DNA of 64,000 nt, taken from contig NC_081185.1 of assembly GCF_029867415.1 (NCBI RefSeq), positions 81,069,553-81,133,552 on the forward strand, in the 5' to 3' direction. Each line of letters begins with the position of its first letter. The first letter of the stretch is position 1. Shown here one piece after another: positions 11,267-22,133 of the stretch. The notes beneath the pieces were generated by a model that had not been told where the DNA came from, did not search any database, and saw only the letters and a list, made by a program, of their open reading frames with translations. Origin of the DNA: Vicia villosa (Eukaryota > Streptophyta > Magnoliopsida > Fabales > Fabaceae). The position numbers and the translations under genes are program-made.

Positions 11267-11959
11267 TAGAGATTTCAACGGGGCATGGAATGCTCTCCAT
11301 CACCTAATTTATTCCCCATTCCCAATTTCCGTCACGGGGGGATATTTACCCCCATCTCCATCCCCGCAGATCCCCATAGAGATCCACAGAAATCGAATCT
11401 TAAGAAAATTTCTATACTTTTTGATCAAAGCTATGACACTAGTATTTTGTTATTACTATATATTTGAAGAGTAATTACGATAAGCACAAAGAACAAAGAT
11501 GGTGGTTGTTGTGATGATGAAGAGAACGGAGAAGACGATGAATGGAGGAGACAAATATATTAGAGAAAAGAAAATGAGGAGACGGTGTGTAGATTTTATG
11601 TATTGGGTGCACTTTCTAGAGTTAGGTACTTGAGTAGTGAAACAATATATTAAACAATAACACATAAAACTAAAATGTTACATTAATGACTCTTCATTTT
11701 CTAATACATTAATATTTTTTATGTAAACTTTTATAATTATATATTATATAATATACAAAATATAAAAGTTAAATAATATGGTCGGATTCAGAGAATCCAC
11801 GGGGCGGAAGGTATTTTCCCAATCCCCGCTCTAAAGTGTCATCGGGGAAACTTTTCCCTCAATCCTCGTCTCCGCGGAAAAAAAAATATCCAACTCCGTT
11901 GCTCTAAATAGATAAACCCCACAGAGATCTCTATTAACAAATGCAAATTGACATCCCTA
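11267..11959. mobile_element. hAT-like non-autonomous element, about 693 bp
   Basis: The ends TAGAGATTTCAA and (rc) TAGGGATGTCAA are imperfect inverted repeats. The flanking 8-mers TCGCCAAG (11259-11266) and CCGCCAAA (11960-11967) agree at 6 of 8 positions, both differences being transitions, as expected for an aged 8-bp hAT duplication. Subterminal regions are rich in CCCCG/CGGGG words (e.g. CACGGGGGGATATTTACCCC). No transposase is present. Confidence 0.65.
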
Positions 11960-11977
11960 CCGCCAAACAATTAATTT

Positions 11978-12250
11978 TGTGGTTATTATGAACATGCACT
12001 ATTTAACTAATTTAGGTAATAATGACAGTAGAAAAATACTATGAAGCACAATATCACATATAAATCCTGTAGCCAAGGATGGAGCTACGGCGTGACAAAC
12101 ATTCCAAAACTTTTTGCTTTTCAAAGGGAGGTTTATGAATTATAACAAAATATACATATAATAAACAACAAAAGGCATAATGGTAAATAAGTTTTTCTCA
12201 AGTTCAAGATCTTGAGTTCTAACCTCATCCCACAATATTTCATCGCCACA
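11978..12250 (+). repeat. segment shared by the 3' flanks of all three F-box copies
   Basis: This stretch (phrases TTTAGGTAATAATGACAG, ATACTATGAAGCAC and AAGTTCAAGATCTTGAG) recurs near 24000-24240 after F-box copy 2 and near 53850-54150 after copy 3. It is the distal part of the duplicated unit of copy 1, separated from the proximal part (ending near 8365) by about 3.6 kb that carries the Kunitz gene. Confidence 0.7.
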
Positions 12251-12324
12251 TTTTTATTTTTTAATATATCTAGTGAGAATGGATAATTCGATATGGCATA
12301 TCTAGTGAGAATGGGTAATTTATA

Positions 12325-12487
12325 TGAGAATATGATAATGAATCTAAACCATTAGATTTTAAAATAATTGGTGGAGATTAAGTGTGAATATTTTTTTCTC
12401 TCTCCTTCATTATTAAAATAAATATTAATGGTTCAGATTCATTATTTATTTTAAAATCTAATGGTTCAGATTCATTCTCATATGCTC
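12325..12487. repeat. inverted repeat, MITE-like
   Basis: The left arm ATGAATCTAAACCATTAGAT and the complement of the right arm ATGAATCTGAACCATTAGAT pair over roughly 40 bp around an AT-rich centre. A third partial copy of the word lies inside. No target duplication was identified. Confidence 0.5.
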
Positions 12488-12514
12488 ACATAAAAATGTC
12501 ATTATCATATGATA

Positions 12515-12681
<167 letters not shown>

Positions 12682-12886
12682 CAACGGATAGAAAAACATT
12701 ACATTAATGGCAATTAAGAGAATAAATGAATGATTAACAAACATAATGATTTCTGATAGAGGGATAGCGTAATGACCCAATTTTCCTTCTGACTTATGAA
12801 GAGCAAATGTTCAGATGTTCACAAAAAAATAGGCAACCAAAATTCTGAGGAGCAATCATACAGAAACTACATTTTCATTTTGGATA

Positions 12887-13285
12887 GAATTTCATACTGA
12901 TATTCTTCAGAATGAAATTGAATCTATCTTTAGCAAGGGGTTTTGTAAAGATATCAGGCTATTGATAGTCTGTATCTATGAATTTTAAAGATAGGATCCC
13001 CCTTCTGAGTATAGTCCCTAATGAATGATGATGTTTTATTTCTATATGTTTAGCCATAGAATGTAAAATAGGATTATTAGAAAGACAAATAGCGGAAGTA
13101 TTATCACAGAGGATAGGAGTGTTACTCTCATAGATATTGAGGTCTTCAAGTTGATTCTTCATCCAGAGCATCTGAGTACTACATCCAGCTGCATCTATGT
13201 ATTCAACTTCAGCAGTTAAGAGTGCAATGGTGAATTGTCTTTTACTGGACCATGAGATTAAGTTATCTCCCAGAAACTAGCAGCT
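12887..13285 (-). pseudogene. copia RNase H remnant
   Basis: Minus-strand translation gives SWSSKRQFTIALLTAEVEY, then MLWMKNQLEDLNIYESNTP, SAICLSNNPILHSMAKHIE and, after an in-frame stop, PDIFTKPLAKDRF. This is the C-terminal RNase H of a Ty1/copia polyprotein. It is probably the 3' end of the decayed element whose integrase and gag lie at 15170-16552 (same strand, right order), with reverse transcriptase missing between. Confidence 0.85.
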
Positions 13286-14193
13286 TCCAAAAGTACTTTT
13301 TCTTTCTATTCTATCAACTTAAAAGACTATGAGTACTATTATTTTATCAATGTAGTAATAGTATGAAGTTTTTCCAAATATCGATCACAAGGTCTGCGAA
13401 TCATTACATAGTTCGTTCTTACTTCAATTAAACAAATATTATTGTTTGGATTGGGTTTTTAGAATTATAAAATAAATTGCAAATAAAATAAAGTACTTGA
13501 GCAGTTTAGACAAATATAAGTAGGCTAGAAAAAGTGTATGATTCACTTATGTAACAACTCTAAACATACAGTGCAACAACGTATTTGAATTAATTGATTA
13601 TCAATTCTTAAGGGTATTTTCATTCAGAAGTCCTTATGAAGAAAACTTTTAATCATTCATCCCTAATTACAATGTCCATAGATAATTACGGTCGAAATCA
13701 AGCATTATAATAGCAAGAATAAACCGATAATTAGAGGGCATCCCTAGTCCAAGGTGATATCTACTAAAATATATTCTCAAACAAATCGTGAACAATGGAT
13801 GTCCAACATAATTGTATCACCCTCATTAAACCCTGTTTGTCCGATAGAGAAGACAATCAGAACAGTAAGAGAACAAATCAAATATGAGAAAACAAAATTG
13901 TTATTACACACATATAATCGAATTCATTACAAATCAGAATCAAGGACACCCTTAGCAATGGGGAGTTTAGCTACTCATAATAATAAAAAAGAAAAACATA
14001 GTAATAAGGGTATACATTATAGATAATGGATAGAAAATAAGTCTTCAATTGCCAAAGCTCATGAAAATATTGATCTCAAGCATAAATTCGAGTTCTACAG
14101 CCTTCAACAGTGTTCTTTGCCGTAAAAAAATGCGTAACCCTTGGAAATTCGCGCTCCCCGGTTAAATAAATGCGCAGTGAGCTTTCACAGCAT
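13286..14193. other. unassigned sequence between copia remnants
   Basis: No coding similarity is recognised. It lies inside the span of the decayed copia element and is probably inserted repeat DNA. Confidence 0.35.
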
Positions 14194-14440
14194 TTTGGGC
14201 CTCCATATGTGTATGACCTAGTGCAGTGTAGGAGGGATACGCATAAGGGTACGCACGCAAGTCCATAGCAAGCACTCATACGCGTATGATACATGCAAGG
14301 GCAGTGGCCTACTTCTTTATTCATGTGATACGCGTAAGGTCAGGAGCGTGGTTTTTCCTTTTTTTTCTGCTGAGTTGTCTATGGTATGCGTAAATGAAGG
14401 GCCATACACGTATGGCCTTTATCCATACGCGTATGGACAA
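14194..14440. repeat. module of reiterated CCATACGCGTATGG-type words
   Basis: Within about 250 bp, variants of a dyad-symmetric word recur: CCATATGTGTATGACC, GGATACGCATAAGG, CATACGCGTATG, GATACGCGTAAGG, GTATGCGTAAATG, CCATACACGTATGG and CCATACGCGTATGG. Spacers between them are irregular and unrelated. It resembles in form, but not in word, the modules at 27085-27190 and 60808-61003. Confidence 0.7.
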
Positions 14441-15169
14441 TCTTGTGCACCTTTCTCCTATTTCCTCATTCTACTCAGCTGCCTGTATCTGTTCACCAAT
14501 CCTTTGACTTCTTGAACACGTATTCAGCCAACTACTCATACCAAAAGCGTAAAAAATAGCCATAATAACTAAAACTCTAACAAATGGTGATCATACAAAA
14601 ACTGACAGAAAAAACCATAACTAAGAAAAAAGTCACACAACTTACTTGGATTTTTAAAGAATAAGTGATAGAAAATATAGCATAAATGGTGACTGATCAC
14701 ACCCCAAACTTATCTTGTTGCTTTTCCTCAAGCAATGTCCAGGACAGAAGAAAACATGATTTCACCCCTAAAAATAATTGAAAATTCAATACTTACCACA
14801 ATAACTATGAGATCTTTCGTGACTTGCTATTGCTTCCACCTTAAGATTCCTCTACTTTCCACATTTGATTGTTTCACCACACTTCCACATAGAATTACTA
14901 TTTCATATGTAAGCTTATTTCACACTATCACCAAAGCTCTTGGGGTTAGAGTATTTGCACTCAGAATTCTTAGGTCTAGATCTCAACTTCTAGGCAGAAG
15001 TAGTGTTAGGTAGTGATTAGGCGATAAGTTGTAACTAAGGTGTTTAGCTTTGAACTAATACTGATGATAATGGACTTCCTTCCTGGCTTGGTAGCCCCTA
15101 GATTAGGTGTTGTTTGCACAGAATTAGGTTAACAATTCATTGTGTTATTTATTATTCTGTCATTTACTT
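14441..15169. other. repeat-like non-coding sequence
   Basis: Contains a phrase reminiscent of other plant repeats (CACCCCAAACTTATCTTGTT then CCTCAAGCAA near 14700-14735). No gene is recognised. Together with the preceding module it is probably part of an LTR or other element inserted into the copia remnant. Confidence 0.35.
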
Positions 15170-16552
15170 TCAGTTTTGATAAGTGTGCTGTAAGTCACTA
15201 GATGTTATAACATCTATCATGATATTATGTGTTGTTAAGACATCTATTATAAGTGCCAAAATTTCAATTTTGGTTTCAGAGTTATACAATCTGTATGCCT
15301 TTGAGCTTTTAGAGTATCCAACAAAGATACCCTTTATACAATTTTGTTGTTGAAGATGTAACAGGTACATCCAAACGGATGAAAATAAGAAATACTTGGT
15401 TTTCTTCCTTTAAAAAGCTCATATAAAGTTTTTTCAGAATAAGTCAAATATAGATTTTGTTGTGAACATAACATCATTGTTCTAGCCATTTCTTGTAAAG
15501 ATATATTCTTTCTCTCAACTACTCTATTTTGTTGTGGAATTATAGGAGAAGAGAACTCATGAAGAATTCCAAATTTTTCATAAAAGATTTCAAATGGCTT
15601 ATTTTTTAATTCTCCTCCATGATCAACTTCTGATTTTTAAAATCTTTGATTCCTTTTCATTTTGAACTTGTATGCAAAAGATGCTAAACTCATGATTTGA
15701 CTCGTATTTAGTTCCAAAGAATTTGACCCAAGTCCATAGGAATTTGACCCAAAAAATATGCTAAACACACCATAGTTCTTCCCATTGATTGATGCGGTAC
15801 CAACTGGACCAAATCAATTAATGTGAAGTAGTTTCAAAGGTATGGAGGTAGAGACAATGTTAATTTTTTTAAAGGAGGTTTTATTAACTTTTCCTACTTG
15901 GCATTCTCCACAAAGAGCATCTGAGTGGTAATTGAGTTCTCGCAAACCTTAGACAAGTTTCAACTTGCTAAGTTAAGTTGACATGATCAGAAGTTGTATA
16001 GCTCTTGTTCAAAACATGAATTCCAAATATCAGAACTTGAAACTTTGAGAAAATGGTTTCAATATCTTCATCTTCCTTTATTTTGAATAATTCATACTGT
16101 TGAACCAAAATGTTTGCTTTTACCACTTTCACTTGTTGACTGCCTTCATAGGTAGTACACAAGGATTCAAAAATGATTTTTGCAGTAAACTTGTTGATTA
16201 TCTTCAGTTACTCAAAAAGTGGTAGAGCATCTACAAAAATGCCACGTACTTTGTGAAGTTTTCTATAGATCTTTTTTTGAGCAGGTGTGCAACTTTTTCT
16301 ATTAGAAACCCTTCCTACTCCATCAAATCTAATATCAATGTCATCTTAAAGAATGTCCAAAAACTCATCATCAATACTTATGATGTGAGTGTACATATTA
16401 CTTTACCAAAATTCAAGCTCTGTAGAATCTCCACTGAAGGTTGGAGGTTTAACAACATATATGTTCTTCTCAGAAGCACTATAATCATAGTTCACAACAT
16501 TTTTACTACTATTAACACCACGATTACCAGAGCTATTAGACACATCAGACAT
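15170..16552 (-). pseudogene. copia gag and integrase remnant, many stops and a deletion
   Basis: From the ATG at 16552 the minus strand reads MSDVSNSSGNRGVNSSKNVV, PPTFSGDSTELEFW, then stops. It resumes with CTTYEGSQQVKVVKANILV and KIKEDEDIETIFSKFQVLI (gag, 16162-15968). After a deletion removing zinc knuckle and protease, integrase follows: CEECQVGKVNKTSFKK (near 15900), DHGGELKNKPFEIFYEKFG, PQQNRVVERKN and KGIFVGYSKSSKAYRLYN (near 15300). The catalytic-domain region is broken by stops and frameshifts. The order gag-right, integrase-left shows a minus-strand element. Confidence 0.85.
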
Positions 16553-16608
16553 GTTTTTCTCTCAGGATCTTTAATGTACCACTATTAAGTGTTTAGATCA
16601 CAAACCTT

Positions 16609-16620
16609 GCTCTAATGCCA
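16609..16620 (-). other. degenerate tRNA-iMet primer binding site of the copia remnant
   Basis: The minus strand reads TGGCATTAGAGC, two changes from the canonical TGGTATCAGAGC, two bases after the putative LTR end (CCTTCA). It marks the boundary between the 5' LTR and the internal region of the decayed copia element. Confidence 0.7.
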
Positions 16621-17835
16621 AATGAAGGTAAGAAAAACACAAGAGAGAGGGTGTCATACCCCAAAAATTTTCCCATCATATTTCAAGATACTCTGACTCA
16701 CATGACTTTCAATTGCTCAAGACTATGCAAGAATCGGGCACACTTACCTGTCTCCTAAGCAACAACTCCAACTAGGGTTTTTGTTTCTCTCAAGGAAAAT
16801 CAGGTTCTGATACCTCAAATGGACCTCATGGCTTCTCATATGACTCAAAGGATCCTCATACTAAGTTTCAAGCTCTGATTCACAAGATTGCCCAGTCAAA
16901 AGCTCAAATGATCAACAGTTAACTAGTTTGACCTAAAAGTCAACTGTGGTCAAATTATAGTAAAAAATCCTAACTTTTGGTCAACATCAAAATTTTGAAA
17001 TCACGTTCATCATTTGATCAAGGGTTGATCATGATTCATCAAGGAAAGCTCCAAAATCACCAAATGTCCATGTTTCTAAATTAGGGTTTCTAGGAGAAAA
17101 TCAACTGAACTTTGACTGATCATATCTCCCGCATAATTTATCAAAAATTTCCCAACCAACGCTCATTATCAAGGAAATTCAATTCTATACAACTTTGATG
17201 TTGGGACCAAGACCAATAAATACATCATTTGAGAGATATGAGCCAAAACATTACAGGTCCTTCTAGAAGCTCACAAAAAGCTATTTTTTGTCAGGACCAA
17301 TATCATCAGAATGAAATCCTCAAATGAAAAATATGTTCCACGTGGATTGTAGAGGACATCTTAGGATTTCCAAAAAGTCCTAGAACACCTTCATATGATA
17401 AATATTGAAGGAGTTATGACTTGTTAAAATTGACAATTTTTAGGAAAGTGCATGAAGGAAATATTGACCAAACTTGGAAATGTTTCGAATGGCCCTATGT
17501 TTCCTTGATTCAAACTTATTTCTAATATTTCCAAGGACTTCTAAAGCCCATTTGCACGCCTTGGTATTATTAATTTTATTTATTTTTGGATTAATTCAAT
17601 TTAATTCAATTTTAATTAAAATAAAATACAAAAAAATCAAATCGATGAAGGCAAGCTATAAATTCAAATTCCTTGAGGCCTAAGATACTCATTGAAAGCT
17701 GGAAATTTCAAAAAAATATTTGATTAGGCACATGATTGAACAAGAAAAGGAAGTTTTGGTACTTGATTGAAATCAAATATTTTTACATTGAAGGAATATA
17801 TTTTCTCTCCAAGTCTTGACCTAATTCTCATGCCC

Positions 17836-17843
17836 TATATATA
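17836..17843 (+). promoter_or_regulatory. LTR TATA box (TATATATA)
   Basis: TGCCCTATATATACAAC is in the same place relative to the LTR start as CTCTATATAAGC in the paired Ogre-type LTRs (about 1.17-1.18 kb in), and is followed by the shared phrase AGACCCTA/GAACCCTA. It is the likely U3/R promoter. Confidence 0.65.
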
Positions 17844-18602
17844 CAACATATTCAGACCCTAAAAGGATGAATTTGGGATGGTTAAGAGACTAGGGTTTGC
17901 GTTCAAAATTTCCAAGAGAAGTTGCACCAACGAAGCCTTGATTGCAGCCTTCCTCAAGAGCTTTCAAGTATCAATTCGTGTTCCTGAGGTATTGTAGAGT
18001 AAGTATAAGTCCATAACCACTAACAAGCATGCATGAAACACGCACCTCACGAACTCCATTTGTATCATATTCATAAACTTGGAATTTTAGTTTTAGTTGT
18101 GTTTTAATTTGAACTAATCCTTCTAATGTGTTCCTGAGGTGCCATAGAACAGGTATCACCCATCGCATGAGGCTCATAACGCGTGAATGATGATACGCCA
18201 TTGTTAGGGCAAAATAATTTGCATGCTTCGTTTTCGTGTTTGCAGGACGTTTCAGACCATGAGGATACCACCATTGAACTCACAGGGTGTCATTTAGTTA
18301 ACCTGGGTCGTTTGCTTGAATGATTTGATGCGTTTTGCAGGTTTTGACATTGGTGCCCGTCAGAGATGGTGACCGGAGGTCACTGTTCCGGCGGCGTATG
18401 TTTTTTCTGGTTTGTTACTCTTACGTGGCTCTTTAATGCATTGGCATTGGCTGGTCAACAATTCTAGCCTCTCTCTCCCCACGTTGTTGGTCCGGTCAGG
18501 CATCAGGGGACCCATGTTGACTCAGTTTTTGACTTTCCTCTTTTTAGTGCATGTTTTTACTTATTTTATTTTAGGTATTATGCTAAAAACTAATTAATAC
18601 AA

Positions 18603-18668
18603 CAAGAATGGTAAAGGGACGACGCGCTAGTGAGTCTAGGGATAGGAGTTCGAATCCCACGCATGTCC
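18603..18668 (+). other. tRNA-like segment in the Ogre-type LTR
   Basis: GGTAAAGGGACGACGCGCTAG, broken here as GGTAAAGGGACG plus ACGCGCTAG, is followed about 20 bases later by the pol III box-B-like GAGTTCGAATCCCAC. It is at the equivalent place to the segments at 33176-33244 and 42448-42516. A full cloverleaf is not evident. Confidence 0.45.
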
Positions 18669-20119
18669 ATGTAATTTTTTAACAAAATGTTTGTTTGTGT
18701 TTGCTTGCAGATCCAGCGTGTTCAACTCATGCGCACCTACAATGTGCCTTCGCGTTTGTGCCCTTAGATCCCCACTGAAATCACATCCGATGGCTCAAGG
18801 ACGCTGCTCCACCACGGGACCTTAGAGGTTTACCACATTCAATCGCAGACGCTGGATTGGGTTTCTGATTTGGGCCCAGCATAATTTCTATCCACACCTC
18901 CAGGCCCAATTTATTTTTCTCCCTTTCTTATTTTTATTTCCTATTAGTTTATATTTTTATTATTAACTTATTTAGATTATAGTCAACCATTAAAAAAATA
19001 GGTTTAGGTTTTAATTAGTTTAATAATTTTAATTAATTTAGTATTTAGGTTTTTATTAATTTAATTTTAATTTAATTGTAGGATGGTAATTAACTAGTAA
19101 TTAGTTTTTTAACCTAGCATTGATTTAATTAATTTAGTAATCACAATTTAGACTTAGGATTATTTTCATTTCTTTTCAAACCTTAAAATTTAATTAGCGA
19201 TCTTTTCTTCTCATCCTAAACTCTGTGATTGTCGCATGCGTGTTTAATTTTTATTTAACTTATGTCATTTAAATTCTAGAACATGTATAGGTCGTAAATT
19301 CTTTTTGATGTAATAGTAATTAGGATTTTATTTCTGCACTTTACTTTCCGCATCCCCGGATTTTTTGGTTATGTACTCCCCTAATCCCGAAGCCCTGTAA
19401 TAGCGTAGGATTTAATTTCCGCATTTTAATTTCTTGCTGATATTAACTGCTTAGATGTATGCTAATTAGGATTGTATGGGATTAATCAATTAACCGTTAG
19501 ATCACTAACTTAAAGATAAATATCTGAATCAAAACATTTTGCACACACTCACCTTTAGGGTAACCTTCTCTTATGCTGCTTTCGATTAAATAGTCAAGTC
19601 CCTCGGATGTAGGGATACCTTAGCATGTTGCCTTCGATTCAGAAATCATCATAAAGATCATAGTCCCTTTGATGTTGCCTACGATAAATGATCTTGATGA
19701 TAGTCCCTTTCGATTGCTAAGGTATCCTTACTTGTTGCCTTAATGACTATTCTCATCAATTCATAGGACTTCCTACCCCCTTATGGTATGGATAGCCCTA
19801 TGGAAAAACGATGAACCTTCGATGACCCGCACATCCAATGCATAGGACTACCTATCTTCAAATGGTATGGATAGTACTATCACCTAAGTAAAGACTTAAA
19901 TAACAAGTTAGACCTTATAATTTTAGGACATGTTACTCTTAATTGCTTGCTCAAATCAAAGTTTCAAATTACTTTTTCACACCTCCTTTTCAAAACAAAT
20001 TCAAAGGCTACACTTTATTTACAAAGTTAAAGTCCTTTTTCAAACTGTTTTACTATACACACATTACACTCTTTTTCAAACATTTCAAACAAACAAGTGA
20101 ACTAAGCAATTAAGAGCCC

Positions 20120-20330
20120 ATGGATAACCATGGATACAAAGGGTGCTTACACTTTCCCTTTGTATAACCTACCCCCTGAACTCAATCTCTTTCAAAAAGG
20201 TCTTTCCTATTCTTTTTGCCTTTCCAATTGAATGATACAAAGGGTGCTTACACCTTCCCTTTGTATAACCTACCCCCTGAACTCAATCTCTTTCAAAAAG
20301 GTCTTTCCTGTTCTTTTTGCCTTTCCAATT
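20120..20330 (+). repeat. tandem duplication of about 95 bp in the LTR
   Basis: The phrase starting TACAAAGGGTGCTTACAC and running to TGCCTTTCCAATTG occurs twice in succession near the 3' end of the solo LTR. The paired LTRs at 34.8 and 44.1 kb have a single copy. Confidence 0.85.
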
Positions 20331-21040
20331 GGATAAAATAAAAGTCGGTGGCGACTCTTGCTATCCGCACATATTAAAAAGTCAGTTCTCCCACCGAGTT
20401 ACAGAGGGGTTGAATTGTGTTAGCTATTTCTTTCTTTTCTAAAAATATCTTATCAGATTCTAAACTCAAAGTCTATAATCTGATACAGAGTTAAGTGTTT
20501 GCAGCGAATAAAAACAAGTTCAAAGGTAGATAGTGAAAGAAAGAGAGACACAAATAAATTTATCCTGATTCCTCCCACAAAACGAGAGTAGTCATGTCTC
20601 CTTGTACTTCCAAAGAATTTTACTATAATCACGAATGATTAAAAATAATCACACACACAAGTAAGAGACTTTCAATGCTCAAATTCTTATGTAAGAGACT
20701 TATAATGCTTAACCACACATGCAAGAGACTTTATATGCTCATGCACACAAGCAAGACTTTAGATGCTCTAGCATACAAACAAGAGATTCCTAACATCTAA
20801 CTTACAAATAAGAGATTGATTGAATATTACACTTGATATATAATCAAAGGTATAAACATAATACAACTAAAAAAAATTCTTAAGACTTAAGAATTTCTAA
20901 GATATAGAAATGAAAAATTCTAACCCATAGAATTTTGTAATGGGAATGGTATGATAAAATGTTAACATTAGTTTGATTACAAATATGCCATTTTGTTAGT
21001 GTAGAATTGTGGAAGTGAAAGGGTAATTAATGGTTTAAAT

Positions 21041-21922
21041 TAGGGGTGTTCAAAACCAAACCAACCCAATAGAAAACCGCAAATCAAATCAAACCAAATC
21101 GAAACCGTAAAAAACCGCATTTGGTTCGGATTAGCTTGGGTCATTTTTTAACAAAACCGCACGGTTCGGTTCGGTTTGCAGTTTGTATTTTGTAAACCGA
21201 ATCAAACCGCATTATGTTACAACCTAAATTTTACTTAACTCACATCCAACCCAAACTTAAACCTATTATACATTAGCCTTATGATTACGAACAATTTTCT
21301 CATCCTTATATAATTTCAGTCTCGATCTTCTTAAATCTCTAATAACATTATCGCACATTCTTTGCCACATACATCTTCTTTCTTCTTCTATAATCTCTAC
21401 TCTCTTATATTCTTTTTTTTCACCTTCTCATATTTATGTAAATGTTCCGTATTTCAGTTTCGTTTTTATCGCACATCTTCTTCTCTAATCTCTCAACACT
21501 TTTTTTTTCTTTTTCACCTTCACTAATCTTTCGTCTATTCTATTTTTTGTTTCATTATAATAATTTTTATATTATTTTATGCTATTATTTTATGTTTAAT
21601 ATTCCACTTTTGTATAATTTAATTTTTACATATTAAATAGAAAATTGTTGTCAAAATATGACGAGTTTTGTTGTTATTTGATAGTGTATGAATGTCTAAA
21701 TACAAAATCATGTTGTCATCTATATGTGTATGTATGGCACAATAAAATATTTGTAAAAAACTGAACCAACCGAACCAAACCAAACCGCATTAGTTTGGTT
21801 TGGTTTGGTTCAGATTTTTTTTAAAAGCCAACCGAACCAAACCAAACCGCACTATTTTTTCTCTTGCGGTTCGGATGATTTTTTTTGTCAAAACCGCCCA
21901 AACCGCATCGCGAACACTCCTA
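21041..21922. mobile_element. non-autonomous hAT element, 882 bp
   Basis: Inverted ends TAGGGGTGTTC and (rc) TAGGAGTGTTCG are flanked by an exact 8-bp direct repeat GTTTAAAT (21033-21040, 21923-21930), the hAT duplication length. Subterminal regions carry many copies of ACCGAACC/AACCGC and their complements (CGGTTCGGTTCGG near 21163; CCGAACCAAACCAAACCGC near 21770 and 21832), typical of transposase-binding subterminal repeats. The centre has no coding capacity. Confidence 0.9.
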
Positions 21923-22056
21923 GTTTAAATATCTATCCAATTTTAATGGGTTGATAGTTGACTTTTCTTTCTTGTCAAGCTGTTGGTCATAAAGCCCCTG
22001 TCGTAGCGGTGCATTTGATTATGAACTTCCTTCTCATAGTGGTGTATTATATCAAT

Positions 22057-22065
22057 TAAATTTTA
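22057..22065 (+). other. empty (pre-insertion) site of the MULE
   Basis: The single TAAATTTTA in ATATCAATTAAATTTTAAC, upstream of F-box copy 2, corresponds to the sequence duplicated on both sides of the MULE at 47266-51668 upstream of F-box copy 3. The flanking words on both sides also correspond. Confidence 0.8.
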
Positions 22066-22133
22066 ACTTTAATATTGGTTAAAAAAAATTATATTTTTAT
22101 GCTTCCAAATGCAATTCTTTCTCCCGATCTCTG

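Larger units (their letters stand above)
16652..20403 (+). mobile_element. Ogre/Tat-type solo LTR, 3752 bp
   Basis: Begins TGTCATACCCC and ends GAGTTACA, like the two LTRs at 31157-34965 and 40432-44233, but with no internal region or second LTR. The exact 5-bp duplication GAGGG flanks it (16647-16651 and 20404-20408). The LTR has a TATA box (17836-17843), a tRNA-like segment (18603-18668) and the conserved TGGCGACTCT word near its end (20349-20358). Solo LTRs arise by recombination between the two LTRs of a full element. Its sequence has diverged visibly from the other two LTRs, so it is an older or different subfamily. Confidence 0.92.
16623..20870 (-). mobile_element. copia 5' LTR, split by a solo LTR
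   Basis: The LTR edge (plus strand TGAAGGTAAGAAAAACACAA) begins at 16623 and is interrupted at 16651. The remainder resumes at 20409 with GGTTGAATTGTG and includes several CAAGAGAC/TATGCTC-like phrases; its outer end is fuzzy (about 20870). The interruption is the Ogre-type solo LTR. Confidence 0.65.
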
